A DNA stretch of 64,000 bases from CAJMGO01 sp900557305 (GTDB lineage: Bacteria > Bacillota_I > Bacilli_A > RF39 > UBA660). The notes under the pieces were generated by a model, which was given only the letters and a program-made list of their open reading frames with translations, had not been told where the DNA came from and did no database searches. Position 1 is the first letter of the stretch, and the number at the start of each line of letters is the position of its first letter. The DNA lies in NCBI GenBank assembly GCA_905212975.1, contig CAJMGO010000003.1, positions 1 to 64,000 of the forward strand, written 5' to 3'. The translations under genes and the position numbers were made by a program. Shown piece by piece: positions 1 through 8,111 of this stretch.

Positions 1-202
1 ACAGTGAAGTCGAACATAGGAATCTGCTTTGTAGGAGCCTTGTCGATAATATAATTTTAAATAATATTATTTATATAAAAATTTTTATAGATTTAATTTT
101 GAATTATTGATTTCTTTAAATCGTATTTTTTTATTTGTATTAATAATATATATATGATGGTTATAATATAAAAAGTTTATAAGACATATTGTGACGTGTA
201 TT
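1..202. other. Window edge, possible tail of an unseen gene
   Basis: Bases 1-54 are noticeably richer in G and C than what follows and are open in frame 1 up to a TAA at 52-54. They could be the last 17 codons of a gene entering from the left; the residues GICFVG faintly recall amidase-type proteins, but this is too short to name. Bases 55-202 are AT-rich and I see no gene there. A TATAAT lies at about 165. Confidence 0.2.
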
Positions 203-610
203 ATGAATAGAATAATAAAATTATTTATTATTTATGATAACAATTGGTTTTGTTGTAGACGGAGAAATTTGTATTATTTTTAGTACTCCATTTTTTACAA
301 CAATATTTACTTCTATTATTGTATTTGGAATAATTTCTGTAACTCCAACAGGATTAATTGGTGAGATAATTAAATGTCATAGAAAGAAAAAATTAATTAA
401 ATATGAGGATAAAAACAGTTTAGTTATGACGAAAAAAGTGGAAGAAAAAGATTTAAAAAGTAATATTAATAGTAACAATAAAATAGAAAAAGTTATGATT
501 ATGAGTTAAATTCAAAAGATTTTAAACATCAAGTATCTTATAATAATTATCAATTTGATTATAGTGATAAAAAAGGTAAAGTAAAAAAATTAATTAAGAA
601 TAAAAAATAA
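203..610 (+). pseudogene. Small membrane protein, reading frame broken twice
   Basis: The longest open piece (234-509, 91 codons) encodes a hydrophobic segment (roughly residues 15-45) and a lysine-rich tail. An ATG at 203 opens a short frame encoding MNRIIKLFII, which would join naturally to the main piece at about 233 after a frame change. At the A-rich run near 488-494 the frame of the 203 start opens again and runs 38 codons to a TAA at 608-610, with similar charged composition. The simplest reading is a small membrane protein with two frame disruptions. No good ribosome site is seen and no family is recognised. The whole open frame could also be chance. Confidence 0.3.
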
Positions 611-688
611 TTTTTAAACAAAATTAATTTTTTTTATTATAGGATTGTAACTGTGGTATACTGTAATTATAAGGAATGAGGAAGGTAT

Positions 689-1078
689 ATGAATGAATTA
701 AAATTATCAAAAATAATAGATTTTATAAAAAGTGAAAAATTACCGAAAAAAGATGTCTTATATTTATTAAAATTGTATGATAACTCAAAGGATAAAGAAT
801 TAACTAAAAATGATATGATTTATGTTAAAGATATAATAAGTTTATTAAAGAAAGTTAAAGAATCGCTAAAAGATGCATCTGATACGAAAGTAGTTAATGA
901 AAAAGTAAAAATGGAATTAGAGATTTTAGAACAATTAAATGAACTAAGTATTAATTTTTCAACTGAGGAAGTAATTGATATATATTATCAAGTTGGATTA
1001 TTATCATATGAAGAGGATTTGAATATAGAAAAAGCAAAGGCATTGTTAGATAAAAAAATATTAGGGAGAAAAAATTAA
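689..1078 (+). CDS. Unknown helical protein, first gene of a two-gene operon
   Basis: A 129-residue lysine- and leucine-rich protein with no cysteine, signal peptide or membrane segment. It looks entirely helical, and I do not recognise a family. The ribosome site (AGGAAGG) sits just before the ATG, and an extended -10 element (TGG then TATACT, 657-662) lies 27 bases upstream of the start codon. The next gene starts at the base after its stop codon, so the two are almost certainly co-translated. A small first gene followed by a larger unknown second gene resembles the layout of many two-component defence or toxin-antitoxin loci, but nothing in the sequence proves that. Confidence 0.75.
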   Translation: MNELKLSKIIDFIKSEKLPKKDVLYLLKLYDNSKDKELTKNDMIYVKDIISLLKKVKESLKDASDTKVVNEKVKMELEILEQLNELSINFSTEEVIDIYYQVGLLSYEEDLNIEKAKALLDKKILGRKN

Positions 1079-2092
1079 ATGGTAGATAGTATAAAGAATA
1101 TGAAGTATTTACAAAATTTATCAAAAAATATAATTGATAAGATTGACATTATATTATCTAATTATTATAGTTGTATAACTTCTACTTTTATGGAATATGA
1201 AAAAAAGTATAGTATAAGATTTAAAGATTATTATGATATTAGTTCTGATAGTGAAACAAATATTAATTTTTTTAGGCAATATTGTCCAAATGTAACTGAT
1301 AATGATGTCTTTGAATTTTGTAAATTTTTTTTAGAAAAAGAATTAGAAGAATTTTTTTATGTATTAGATAATCCTGAAGATGGAATAGAGGAATTATTTG
1401 AACTTTTTGATGAAACAAGAATTTTTGATGATGCAATTTTTACTATAGAATATATGAAAGAATTATTATCTCAAAATGTGATAAACAATAGTAATAATAG
1501 TAGTAGTTTAATAAATTTAGTAATTGCACCAAAAAGTATGGATGAAATAATAAGTATTAGTGAAAATAATAATGGAAATGGTGCAATTTCATTATCGAGA
1601 TCCTATTCTGCATTAAAAATACTTTCAAATGTAAGTTATAATAATCCAGATGTTTCTAGAAAAATACATAAGGTTTTAGATAATAGTCGTGATCATGATA
1701 TTAAGTTAACTGATCATAGAATACTATTAGAAAGGTATAGTACAAGTAAAACGACTAAAATTGTATTCTTAAAAATCCCTATTGCTCAAGAAAATGTTGA
1801 AATTATAAAACAACAATTTAATATGCCTGATTTTGAAAATATGTATTATATTGTAGGTTTTGGTGATTTTAGTTATTCTGGATATAGTGAAGGTGATTTC
1901 TATAAAATATTTATTAAAATAGCTTATAGAAGTGAAAATGAAATTCAAAAAATTGTTGATTTATTTAGTAAACCATTAATAAGAGTAGAAAATGGTATTG
2001 AAATAAATAAAGTTAATGAAGCAATAAAATTAGTTGATAATAGTTTTGATAATATAGAAAATTTATCTCGAAAGTCTCAAAAAAAGAAATAG
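1079..2092 (+). CDS. Unknown 337-residue protein, second gene of the operon
   Basis: A soluble acidic protein of unknown family that begins immediately after the stop of the preceding gene, with AGGGAG as its ribosome site. The N-terminal third is rich in phenylalanine, glutamate and aspartate (about residues 50-135) and looks helical. A low-complexity Asn/Ser stretch (about 138-146) separates it from a more mixed C-terminal half, including a possible beta-strand region around residues 215-270. There is no membrane segment or known catalytic motif. A terminator shared with the opposite-strand mini-gene follows. Function unknown; pairing with the upstream helical protein is the main clue. Confidence 0.75.
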   Translation: MVDSIKNMKYLQNLSKNIIDKIDIILSNYYSCITSTFMEYEKKYSIRFKDYYDISSDSETNINFFRQYCPNVTDNDVFEFCKFFLEKELEEFFYVLDNPEDGIEELFELFDETRIFDDAIFTIEYMKELLSQNVINNSNNSSSLINLVIAPKSMDEIISISENNNGNGAISLSRSYSALKILSNVSYNNPDVSRKIHKVLDNSRDHDIKLTDHRILLERYSTSKTTKIVFLKIPIAQENVEIIKQQFNMPDFENMYYIVGFGDFSYSGYSEGDFYKIFIKIAYRSENEIQKIVDLFSKPLIRVENGIEINKVNEAIKLVDNSFDNIENLSRKSQKKK

Positions 2093-2122
2093 ATAAAATG
2101 GTATAATATTAATTTAAGTAAT

Positions 2123-2149
2123 AAAAAAAGTAGTTTAAACTACTTTTTT
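2123..2149. terminator. Bidirectional terminator
   Basis: A perfect inverted repeat centred on GTAGTTTAAACTAC with an A-run on the left and a T-run on the right. It can end transcription of the unknown operon on the + strand and of the mini-gene on the minus strand. Confidence 0.85.
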
Positions 2150-2150
2150 G

Positions 2151-2279
2151 TTATTTACACAATTTAAATGATTTTACATTATCACAAAGTTTAAAATCTT
2201 TTTTTATAGTAGGTCTTCCTACTGGTCTCTTGGCTTTTTCTAATCTAAATGATTTCATTGTATCATCTCTTCTAAACAT
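2151..2279 (-). CDS. 42-residue basic protein with AT-hook-like core
   Basis: This is the only minus-strand gene I can support. It encodes 42 residues, 14 of them Lys or Arg, with the central sequence KRPVGRPTIKK (residues 17-27). That resembles an AT-hook, whose known core is a Pro-flanked GRP that binds the minor groove of AT-rich DNA. Similar short blocks, KSFRL and KSFKL, lie on either side. Expression signals are strong: AGAAGGAAGG seven bases before the ATG, and TTGACT / 17 bp / TAAAAT on the minus strand. Two cysteines lie at residues 32 and 41. DNA binding is inference; family not recognised. Confidence 0.7.
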   Translation of the reverse strand: MFRRDDTMKSFRLEKAKRPVGRPTIKKDFKLCDNVKSFKLCK

Positions 2280-2312
2280 CTTAATACCTTCCTTCTATTT
2301 TTATCTAAATTA

Positions 2313-2341
2313 ATTTTATAGTAATGAAATTTATAAGTCAA
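2313..2341 (-). promoter_or_regulatory. Promoter of the minus-strand mini-gene
   Basis: Read on the minus strand, TTGACT (2341-2336) is followed after 17 bases by TAAAAT (2318-2313), a near-consensus housekeeping promoter ending about 34 bases before the mini-gene start. Confidence 0.65.
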
Positions 2342-2442
2342 TTGGAATTTTTTAAAATGAAGTATATATTCATTAAATGTATAAAGTAAATGTAAAAGAT
2401 AGCCTATGTGTATGATATTAAAATTGAAACTTTTGTATATAA

Positions 2443-2484
2443 TTATGATAATGTAGTTATGATAATGTAGTTATGATAATGTAG
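2443..2484 (+). repeat. Three perfect 14-bp tandem repeats
   Basis: The unit TTATGATAATGTAG occurs three times without a gap (2443-2456, 2457-2470, 2471-2484) and ends 13 bases before the -35 element of the downstream metalloprotease-like gene. It could be an activator-binding iteration or a slippage tract. Confidence 0.9.
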
Positions 2485-2497
2485 TAATTATTATTTG

Positions 2498-2526
2498 TTG
2501 ACATGTTTATTGAATAATGTTATTAT
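2498..2526 (+). promoter_or_regulatory. Consensus promoter
   Basis: TTGACA (2498-2503), a 17-base spacer and TATTAT (2521-2526). This places the start of transcription downstream of the longest open frame's first codon and supports the ATG at 2552 as the true start of the next gene. Confidence 0.8.
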
Positions 2527-2551
2527 AATTTTTCATAAATGGGGAATTTAT

Positions 2552-3346
2552 ATGAATAAAATTAAATTATTAAAATTATATAGTAAATCACTTAAAACAG
2601 GAATTATAGATGAAAGAATTATAAAGTATATAATAGATTATGAAATAAAGAAAAATAATTATCAAAATTATATAAAAGAAATATCCTTTTTTGAAAACTG
2701 TAATGGATGTGGTTTTTATAATCCGGATATGAAAAAAATGTATGTCAAAATAGATATTGATGATATATTATCTTCTTCAATTAAATTTCTTATGCAAGCA
2801 AAATATTCTATTATTATGGAAATCATATATCACGAATTAACTCATGTTGAACAATATAAATCATATATTGAATGTTTGGAAAAATATAAAAGAAATTTTC
2901 CTAAAAAAGATATAGATAAGGTTCTTAAGACTAAAATTTATGAAGTTGAAAGAATTATTCAAAATGATGAAGACTTATATCTAAAAAATCATGAGTATTT
3001 TTCATGTGAACATGAGGCAGAATTTAATGCTGCATATAATAAGTATGTTAAAGAAAATGAATTTGGATTTAAGTGTGTAAGGGATAATGATTTAAAGAAA
3101 AATAATTTAATTGGAAAATTATTTAATAAATATGAAGTATCTTATAATTATGTTTTGGCCCCTTTTGAGCATTTACAAAAATATATAGAAAAAGATATGT
3201 ATGATTTTATAGTTAGTAATAAGAATGTATTTAGTAGTTATGAAAAATTAAAATTAGGATTTCCTATTGAAAAAGATGAATTTATGTATGTAAAAAAAAT
3301 TTTAGAAAATGGCTTGGATTTTTATGAATCAGTAAAAATGTTATAA
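2552..3346 (+). CDS. HExxH zinc-metalloprotease-like protein
   Basis: 264 residues from the ATG at 2552, chosen because GGGGAA sits just before it and because the longer TTG start would overlap the promoter. Residues 94-98 read HELTH, the HExxH zinc-binding and catalytic signature of gluzincin-type metallopeptidases, inside a predicted helix. A later helix with EHEAEFNAAY could supply the third, acidic zinc ligand. No signal peptide or membrane segment is seen, so it would act in the cytoplasm. A CxxC-like pair (residues 50 and 53) precedes the motif. A GNAT gene follows ten bases later. Substrate unknown. Confidence 0.65.
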   Translation: MNKIKLLKLYSKSLKTGIIDERIIKYIIDYEIKKNNYQNYIKEISFFENCNGCGFYNPDMKKMYVKIDIDDILSSSIKFLMQAKYSIIMEIIYHELTHVEQYKSYIECLEKYKRNFPKKDIDKVLKTKIYEVERIIQNDEDLYLKNHEYFSCEHEAEFNAAYNKYVKENEFGFKCVRDNDLKKNNLIGKLFNKYEVSYNYVLAPFEHLQKYIEKDMYDFIVSNKNVFSSYEKLKLGFPIEKDEFMYVKKILENGLDFYESVKML

Positions 3347-3356
3347 GGTAATTGCT

Positions 3357-3815
3357 ATGGTAATAAATTTAAATAATTTTATATTACAAGAATATAACTA
3401 TAATAATATAGATCACAGAAGTGTAGTAATAGAATTTACAAATGATAAAGAATCAAGTAAGTATTTAGGCGATTTATTTTATTCAATAGAAGAAATAAAT
3501 AAAAGGAAAAATAATAATAATATTAATTTTGCTTTTGTTGTATATAGAAAAAATATTCCTGTGGGATATATATCAATTATTACTAAAGAAAGTATTTATG
3601 AGATAAGTTATGGAATTATACCAAGATACAGAAGTAATGGATTAGGAACATTGTTACTTCAAGAGTTTTCAGATTATTTATTTCATAAATATACTTACAT
3701 AGATCAATTGTCACTTATAATAGCTAAGGATAATATTATTAGTAAAAAAGCAGCTATTTCTGCGGGTTATTATCAAGAAAATAAGAATAAATATTGTATA
3801 AAATATAAAAAATAA
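3357..3815 (+). CDS. GNAT-family N-acetyltransferase
   Basis: A 152-residue single-domain protein of typical GNAT length. The acetyl-CoA pyrophosphate-binding motif A is visible as RYRSNGLGT (about residues 84-92) after the beta-strand segment YEISYGIIP, and the C-terminal SKKAAISAGYYQE matches the usual end of the fold (an alanine-rich helix, then 'GY/GF'). It would transfer an acetyl group from acetyl-CoA to an amine; the substrate cannot be read from sequence. It follows the metalloprotease-like gene after ten bases, with AAGG as ribosome site, so the two are probably one transcript. Confidence 0.85.
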   Translation: MVINLNNFILQEYNYNNIDHRSVVIEFTNDKESSKYLGDLFYSIEEINKRKNNNNINFAFVVYRKNIPVGYISIITKESIYEISYGIIPRYRSNGLGTLLLQEFSDYLFHKYTYIDQLSLIIAKDNIISKKAAISAGYYQENKNKYCIKYKK

Positions 3816-3882
3816 TTAATAAAAAACTAAGAAAATATTAAATATATATAAAATACATGATATAATTTAAAAAGGTGATAGA

Positions 3883-4968
3883 ATGAAAAAAATAATATTA
3901 ACAGGTGATAGACCAACTGGTCGTCTTCATATAGGACATTATGTCGGATCTTTAAAAAGAAGGGTTGAATTACAAAATAGCGGAGATTTTGATAAGTTTT
4001 ATATTATGATTGCAGATGCTCAAGCATTGACTGATAATGCTGATAATCCTGGTAAGATTAGACAAAATATACTTGAGGTTGCACTTGATTATTTATCATG
4101 CGGTATTGATCCCAATAAAGTAACAATTTTTGTACAATCTTATGTGTCAGAATTAACGGAATTAACTTTTTATTATTCTAATTTGGTAACAGTATCTAGA
4201 TTGAGACGTAATCCAACAGTTAAATCAGAAATAGGACTTAGAGGTTTTGAATCTAGTGTACCAGTTGGTTTTTTTACATATCCAATTAGTCAAACGGCTG
4301 ATATTACAGCTTTTAAAGCTAATGTTATTCCGGTCGGAGAAGATCAACTTCCTATGATAGAGCAAGCAAGAGAAATTGTTAGAAGTTTTAATTCTACTTA
4401 TGGTAATGTTTTGGTTGAACCTAAAGAAGTACTACCTAAAAGAGGGGTATGTAATAGACTTCCTGGTACTGATGGAAAGGCTAAAATGAGTAAATCTATT
4501 GGAAATTGTATATATTTATCTGACTCTAAAGAAGTTGTATATGAAAAAGTAATGAAGATGTATACAGATCCAAATCATTTGAGGGTTGAGGATCCAGGAG
4601 ATACAAAGAATAATACTGTATTTATTTATTTGGAAGCATTTTCAAATGATGAACATTTTAAAAAATATTTACCTGAATTTAAAAATCTAGAAGATTTGAA
4701 ACAACATTATGAAAATGGTGGCGTTGGAGATGTTAAAATTAAGAGATTTTTAAATGATATTTTAAATGAAGAATTGGAACCAATTAGGCAAAGAAGAAAA
4801 GAATTAGAGCAAAATATAGATAAGGTTTATGAAATATTAAAACAAGGTAGTATTAATGCAAAAAAAGATGCATCTAAAACATTGGAAGAAGTAAAACATG
4901 CTATGAAAATTGATTATTTTAGTGATAATAATTTTATAAATGAACAAAGTATGAGGTATGAAAAGTAG
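3883..4968 (+). CDS. trpS: Tryptophanyl-tRNA synthetase
   Basis: Class I aminoacyl-tRNA synthetase that charges tRNA-Trp. The ATP-binding signatures are intact: HIGH at residues 16-19 (in GRLHIGHYVGS) and KMSKS at 201-205. The 361-residue length is slightly above that of the common bacterial form (about 330), the extra being mainly a charged C-terminal stretch. The internal sequence VGEDQLPMIEQAREIVR is also typical of TrpRS. The ribosome site AAAGGTGAT supports the start. It stands alone with its own terminator; no T-box-like leader is seen in the short upstream gap. Confidence 0.97.
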   Translation: MKKIILTGDRPTGRLHIGHYVGSLKRRVELQNSGDFDKFYIMIADAQALTDNADNPGKIRQNILEVALDYLSCGIDPNKVTIFVQSYVSELTELTFYYSNLVTVSRLRRNPTVKSEIGLRGFESSVPVGFFTYPISQTADITAFKANVIPVGEDQLPMIEQAREIVRSFNSTYGNVLVEPKEVLPKRGVCNRLPGTDGKAKMSKSIGNCIYLSDSKEVVYEKVMKMYTDPNHLRVEDPGDTKNNTVFIYLEAFSNDEHFKKYLPEFKNLEDLKQHYENGGVGDVKIKRFLNDILNEELEPIRQRRKELEQNIDKVYEILKQGSINAKKDASKTLEEVKHAMKIDYFSDNNFINEQSMRYEK

Positions 4969-4990
4969 AAATAATAATTTCTATTTTTTT
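4966..4990 (+). terminator. Terminator of trpS
   Basis: TAGAAAT (4966-4972), loop AATA, ATTTCTA (4977-4983), then seven T. It starts inside the trpS stop codon. Confidence 0.75.
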
Positions 4991-5068
4991 GTTTTATATT
5001 TCATTTTAGTAAAAATGATGTTATAATTATTTATGATATAAGGGGTATGAGAATAAAGAGGTGATACT

Positions 5069-7483
5069 ATGTACAAATTGGGTAGTCAATTTGAACTTGA
5101 TTATAGTAAATCAATAGCTAATTCTAATAATATTATTCAAGGAAATAAGTATAGATTTACTGTTTTATCTCAAGGGTTAATTAGATTAGAATATAATGAA
5201 AATGGTATATTTGAAGACAGACCTACGTCTTTTGCATGGTATCGTAATATGCCTTTTGTTAATTATATAAAAAATGAGACTGATAGTAAGATAGAAATTG
5301 AAACTGATTATTTTAAGTTATCTTATATTAAAGACAGAGTTTTTTCTGGTACAAAGTTAAATCCAATAAGTAATTTAAAAGTATCTTTAAAGGGTACAGA
5401 TAAGATATGGTATTATGGACACCCAGAGGTAAGAAATTATGGATATCCTTCATCTTCTATAGATGATAATGATGACAAGGTTGCAATGAAAAAGGGATTA
5501 TATTCAACTGATGGTTTTGCAACATATGATGATTCTGATAGTTATATAATAGATAAAAATGGTATGTTTATTCCAAGAGAAAATAAAACAATAGATATAT
5601 ACCTTTTTATGTATTTAAATAATTATCAAATGTGTTTAACTGATTATTTTAGTATTACTGGTTATCCTACTTTAATTCCAAGATATGCTTTAGGTACATG
5701 GTGGAGTAAGAATACTAATTATACTGATGATAATATAAAAAGTTTAGTTGAAGATTTTGATAATAATGAAATTCCACTTTCTGTTATTCTTCTTGATAAT
5801 TACTGGCATACAAGAAATTATGAGGGAAAAGAATTAGAGTCAGGTTTTTCTTTTAATAATACAAATTATACAAATCCAATAAATTTAATTGCTTATCTTC
5901 ATTCAAAAGGAATTCATTTGGGTCTTAGTATAAATCCAGTTGAAGGTATATATCCATACGAAAAAAGGTATGAAGAGGTAAAAAAATATTTAATTCCTGA
6001 TGAAAGAGGAGTAATACCTTTTAATGTTTTAGATCCTCTTTGTTTAGATGTATATTTTAAAATTTTAATTAGTCCATTGAATTCAATTGGAGTAGATTTT
6101 TATTGGTTAACAACAAGAGGTTATAATAATTTATATTTGTTAAAGCATTATCAATTTTTAAATCAATATCAATATATTAAAAATAGACCACTTATGGTAT
6201 CTCGCAATTCTGATTTGTGTGAGCATAGATATCCAGTGTTGTATACTGGAAAATCTATTGTTAGTTGGGATACGTTGAAAAAATATGTATTTTATAATTT
6301 AACATCAGCTAATATTGGAGGACCTTTTTATGCTCATGATATAGGTGGTACATACAAGGGAACAGAAAATAATGAATTATATACTAGATTTGTTCAATTA
6401 GGCGTTTTTAGTCCAATATTTAAATTTGGATCAGAAACAGGAAAATATTACCATAGACAACCTTGGAAATGGAGTTTTAAAACATATAAGATTTGTAAAG
6501 ACTATATTAATTTAAGATATAGATTAATTCCTTACTTATATTCTGAAGCATATAAGTATCATAAAGATGGTAAACTTATGATTGAACCAGTTTATTATAA
6601 ATATTCGAGATATTATGATGATGATAATTACAGAAATGAATATTATTTTTGTTCTGATTTCTTTGTAGCGCCTATAGTATCTCAAAAAGATTATTTAATG
6701 AATAGGGTAGTTCATAAATTATTTTTACCTGATGGTGTGTGGTATGATTTTAAGTCTGGTAAGAAATTTATTGGAGATAATAAATATATCTTATTTTATA
6801 GGGAAGAGGAATATCCATATTTTGTAAGAGAAGGAGCTATTATACCACTTAATAATTTAAAGCAACAAGATGGTTATTCTAATAATACAAATTGCCCTAA
6901 AAATATGGAAATAAAGGTATTTCCGGGAAGAAGTAATTCATATAAATTATATGAAGATGATGGTATAAGTGAGTATTATAAACAAGGTTATTATATTGTA
7001 ACTGGTATGGAATATGAATATTCTAAGAATAGTTATACATTTACAATTAAACCAATAGAGGGAAGGACTGGAATAATTCCAGAATATAGAAATTATAGAA
7101 TCTGTTTTAAAAATATGAAAGAACCTGAACTTATTAATGTGTTTATAAATGGTAGTTTAGTTAGTGCATCAAGTTATGAAAAAAATAACAGTTTTTATGT
7201 AGATGTCGATAATGTTTCTACACTTCAAGAGTTGAAAATTTTGTGTATGGGAAATTCTATGGAAGTTGAAGGTGAGATGTTGGTAACTAATGACGTTGAG
7301 TCTGTTGTTTCTGATTTGGCTATTCCAACTGAGTTAAAGGACAAAATTGATAAAGTAATGTTTTCTGATGAATCTAATAGTAGGAAAAGAATTTTGGTAA
7401 AAAAATTAAAGAGTTCTGGACTTGACAGTAAATTTATAAATTTATTACTTAGATTGTTAGAATATTTAGATCAAGTTGATTAA
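5069..7483 (+). CDS. GH31-family protein lacking both catalytic aspartates
   Basis: 804 residues with the layout of family 31 alpha-glucosidases: N-terminal beta domain (about 1-200), (beta/alpha)8 barrel (about 205-520) beginning PRYALGTWWSK, and C-terminal beta domains. Conserved barrel blocks are present (SRNSDLCEHRYPVLYTG, HDIGG, YTRFVQLGVFSP, HRQPW). However, the strand that normally carries the nucleophile (W-x-D) reads DFYWLTTRG with Thr348 in its place, and the acid/base position (G-D-T/S then SW) reads GKSIVSW with Lys395. In known family members both are Asp, so this protein is probably not a hydrolase. There is no signal peptide, so it is cytoplasmic. A helical tail (about 735-804) is additional. 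Single-gene transcript with its own terminator. Confidence 0.85.
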   Translation: MYKLGSQFELDYSKSIANSNNIIQGNKYRFTVLSQGLIRLEYNENGIFEDRPTSFAWYRNMPFVNYIKNETDSKIEIETDYFKLSYIKDRVFSGTKLNPISNLKVSLKGTDKIWYYGHPEVRNYGYPSSSIDDNDDKVAMKKGLYSTDGFATYDDSDSYIIDKNGMFIPRENKTIDIYLFMYLNNYQMCLTDYFSITGYPTLIPRYALGTWWSKNTNYTDDNIKSLVEDFDNNEIPLSVILLDNYWHTRNYEGKELESGFSFNNTNYTNPINLIAYLHSKGIHLGLSINPVEGIYPYEKRYEEVKKYLIPDERGVIPFNVLDPLCLDVYFKILISPLNSIGVDFYWLTTRGYNNLYLLKHYQFLNQYQYIKNRPLMVSRNSDLCEHRYPVLYTGKSIVSWDTLKKYVFYNLTSANIGGPFYAHDIGGTYKGTENNELYTRFVQLGVFSPIFKFGSETGKYYHRQPWKWSFKTYKICKDYINLRYRLIPYLYSEAYKYHKDGKLMIEPVYYKYSRYYDDDNYRNEYYFCSDFFVAPIVSQKDYLMNRVVHKLFLPDGVWYDFKSGKKFIGDNKYILFYREEEYPYFVREGAIIPLNNLKQQDGYSNNTNCPKNMEIKVFPGRSNSYKLYEDDGISEYYKQGYYIVTGMEYEYSKNSYTFTIKPIEGRTGIIPEYRNYRICFKNMKEPELINVFINGSLVSASSYEKNNSFYVDVDNVSTLQELKILCMGNSMEVEGEMLVTNDVESVVSDLAIPTELKDKIDKVMFSDESNSRKRILVKKLKSSGLDSKFINLLLRLLEYLDQVD

Positions 7484-7495
7484 CTTGATTTTTTT
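7470..7495 (+). terminator. Terminator overlapping the GH31 stop codon
   Basis: ATCAAGTT (7470-7477), loop, AACTTGAT (7482-7489), then T-run. The stop codon TAA lies in the hairpin. Confidence 0.85.
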
Positions 7496-7540
7496 AATAA
7501 ACTTTTGATAAATGTGATATAATTAAATAGAGGTTAAAAT

Positions 7541-8110
7541 ATGAAAGAGTCAAGATTATATATTTTTGCAAGACCAATTGTAAAATTTATTACTAAAATT
7601 TTTTTAAGGCCAAAGTTTATTGGTATAGATAATATTCCAAAATCTGGTAAAGTAATATTAGCTGGAACACATACTAATAACTTAGACTGTTTTCTTTTGA
7701 TGAGTTCTACTAAAAGATGCGTTCATTTTTTGGCTAAGGATGAGTTATGGAAAGGTTTTAAAAAAATTATTTTTAGTAATATGGGATTAATTCCAGTTAA
7801 TAGAAGAGAAAAAGATAAATCAGTAATTCCAACAACTATTAAATATTTAGAAGATGAAAAGCTGGTAGCTATTTTCCCAGAAGGGACTTTTTCTAAGAAA
7901 CATAAGTTATTGCCATTTAAAATTGGTACAGTTAAAATAGCTTATGAATCAAATACCCCAATTGTTCCTTTTGTTATAAAGGGTAAATATTTTAAAAGAA
8001 ACCTAAAAATAATATTTGGTAAGCCCTTTATGATTAATAGTGAAGATTTAGAATATGAAAATAATAAATTTAGAAATTTAATTGAAGATATGATTAAGGG
8101 AGATAAATAA
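7541..8110 (+). CDS. PlsC-like lysophospholipid acyltransferase
   Basis: A 189-residue acyltransferase of the PlsC/AGPAT superfamily, which esterifies a fatty acyl chain onto a lysophospholipid or related acceptor at the membrane. The catalytic H-x4-D motif is HTNNLD (about residues 48-53) and the glycerophosphate-binding motif is FPEGTFS (about 112-118). It is followed after one base by an acyl-CoA ligase-like gene and then another PlsC-like gene, forming a lipid-acylation operon. Whether it is the main 1-acylglycerol-3-phosphate acyltransferase cannot be said, as the window encodes three PlsC-like proteins. Confidence 0.9.
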   Translation: MKESRLYIFARPIVKFITKIFLRPKFIGIDNIPKSGKVILAGTHTNNLDCFLLMSSTKRCVHFLAKDELWKGFKKIIFSNMGLIPVNRREKDKSVIPTTIKYLEDEKLVAIFPEGTFSKKHKLLPFKIGTVKIAYESNTPIVPFVIKGKYFKRNLKIIFGKPFMINSEDLEYENNKFRNLIEDMIKGDK

Positions 8111-8111
8111 A

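Noticed and set aside
2495..2551. Longer start of the metalloprotease-like gene (TTG at 2495)
   Set aside because: It overlaps the -35 element TTGACA, so it would not be transcribed; the ATG at 2552 has a ribosome site.
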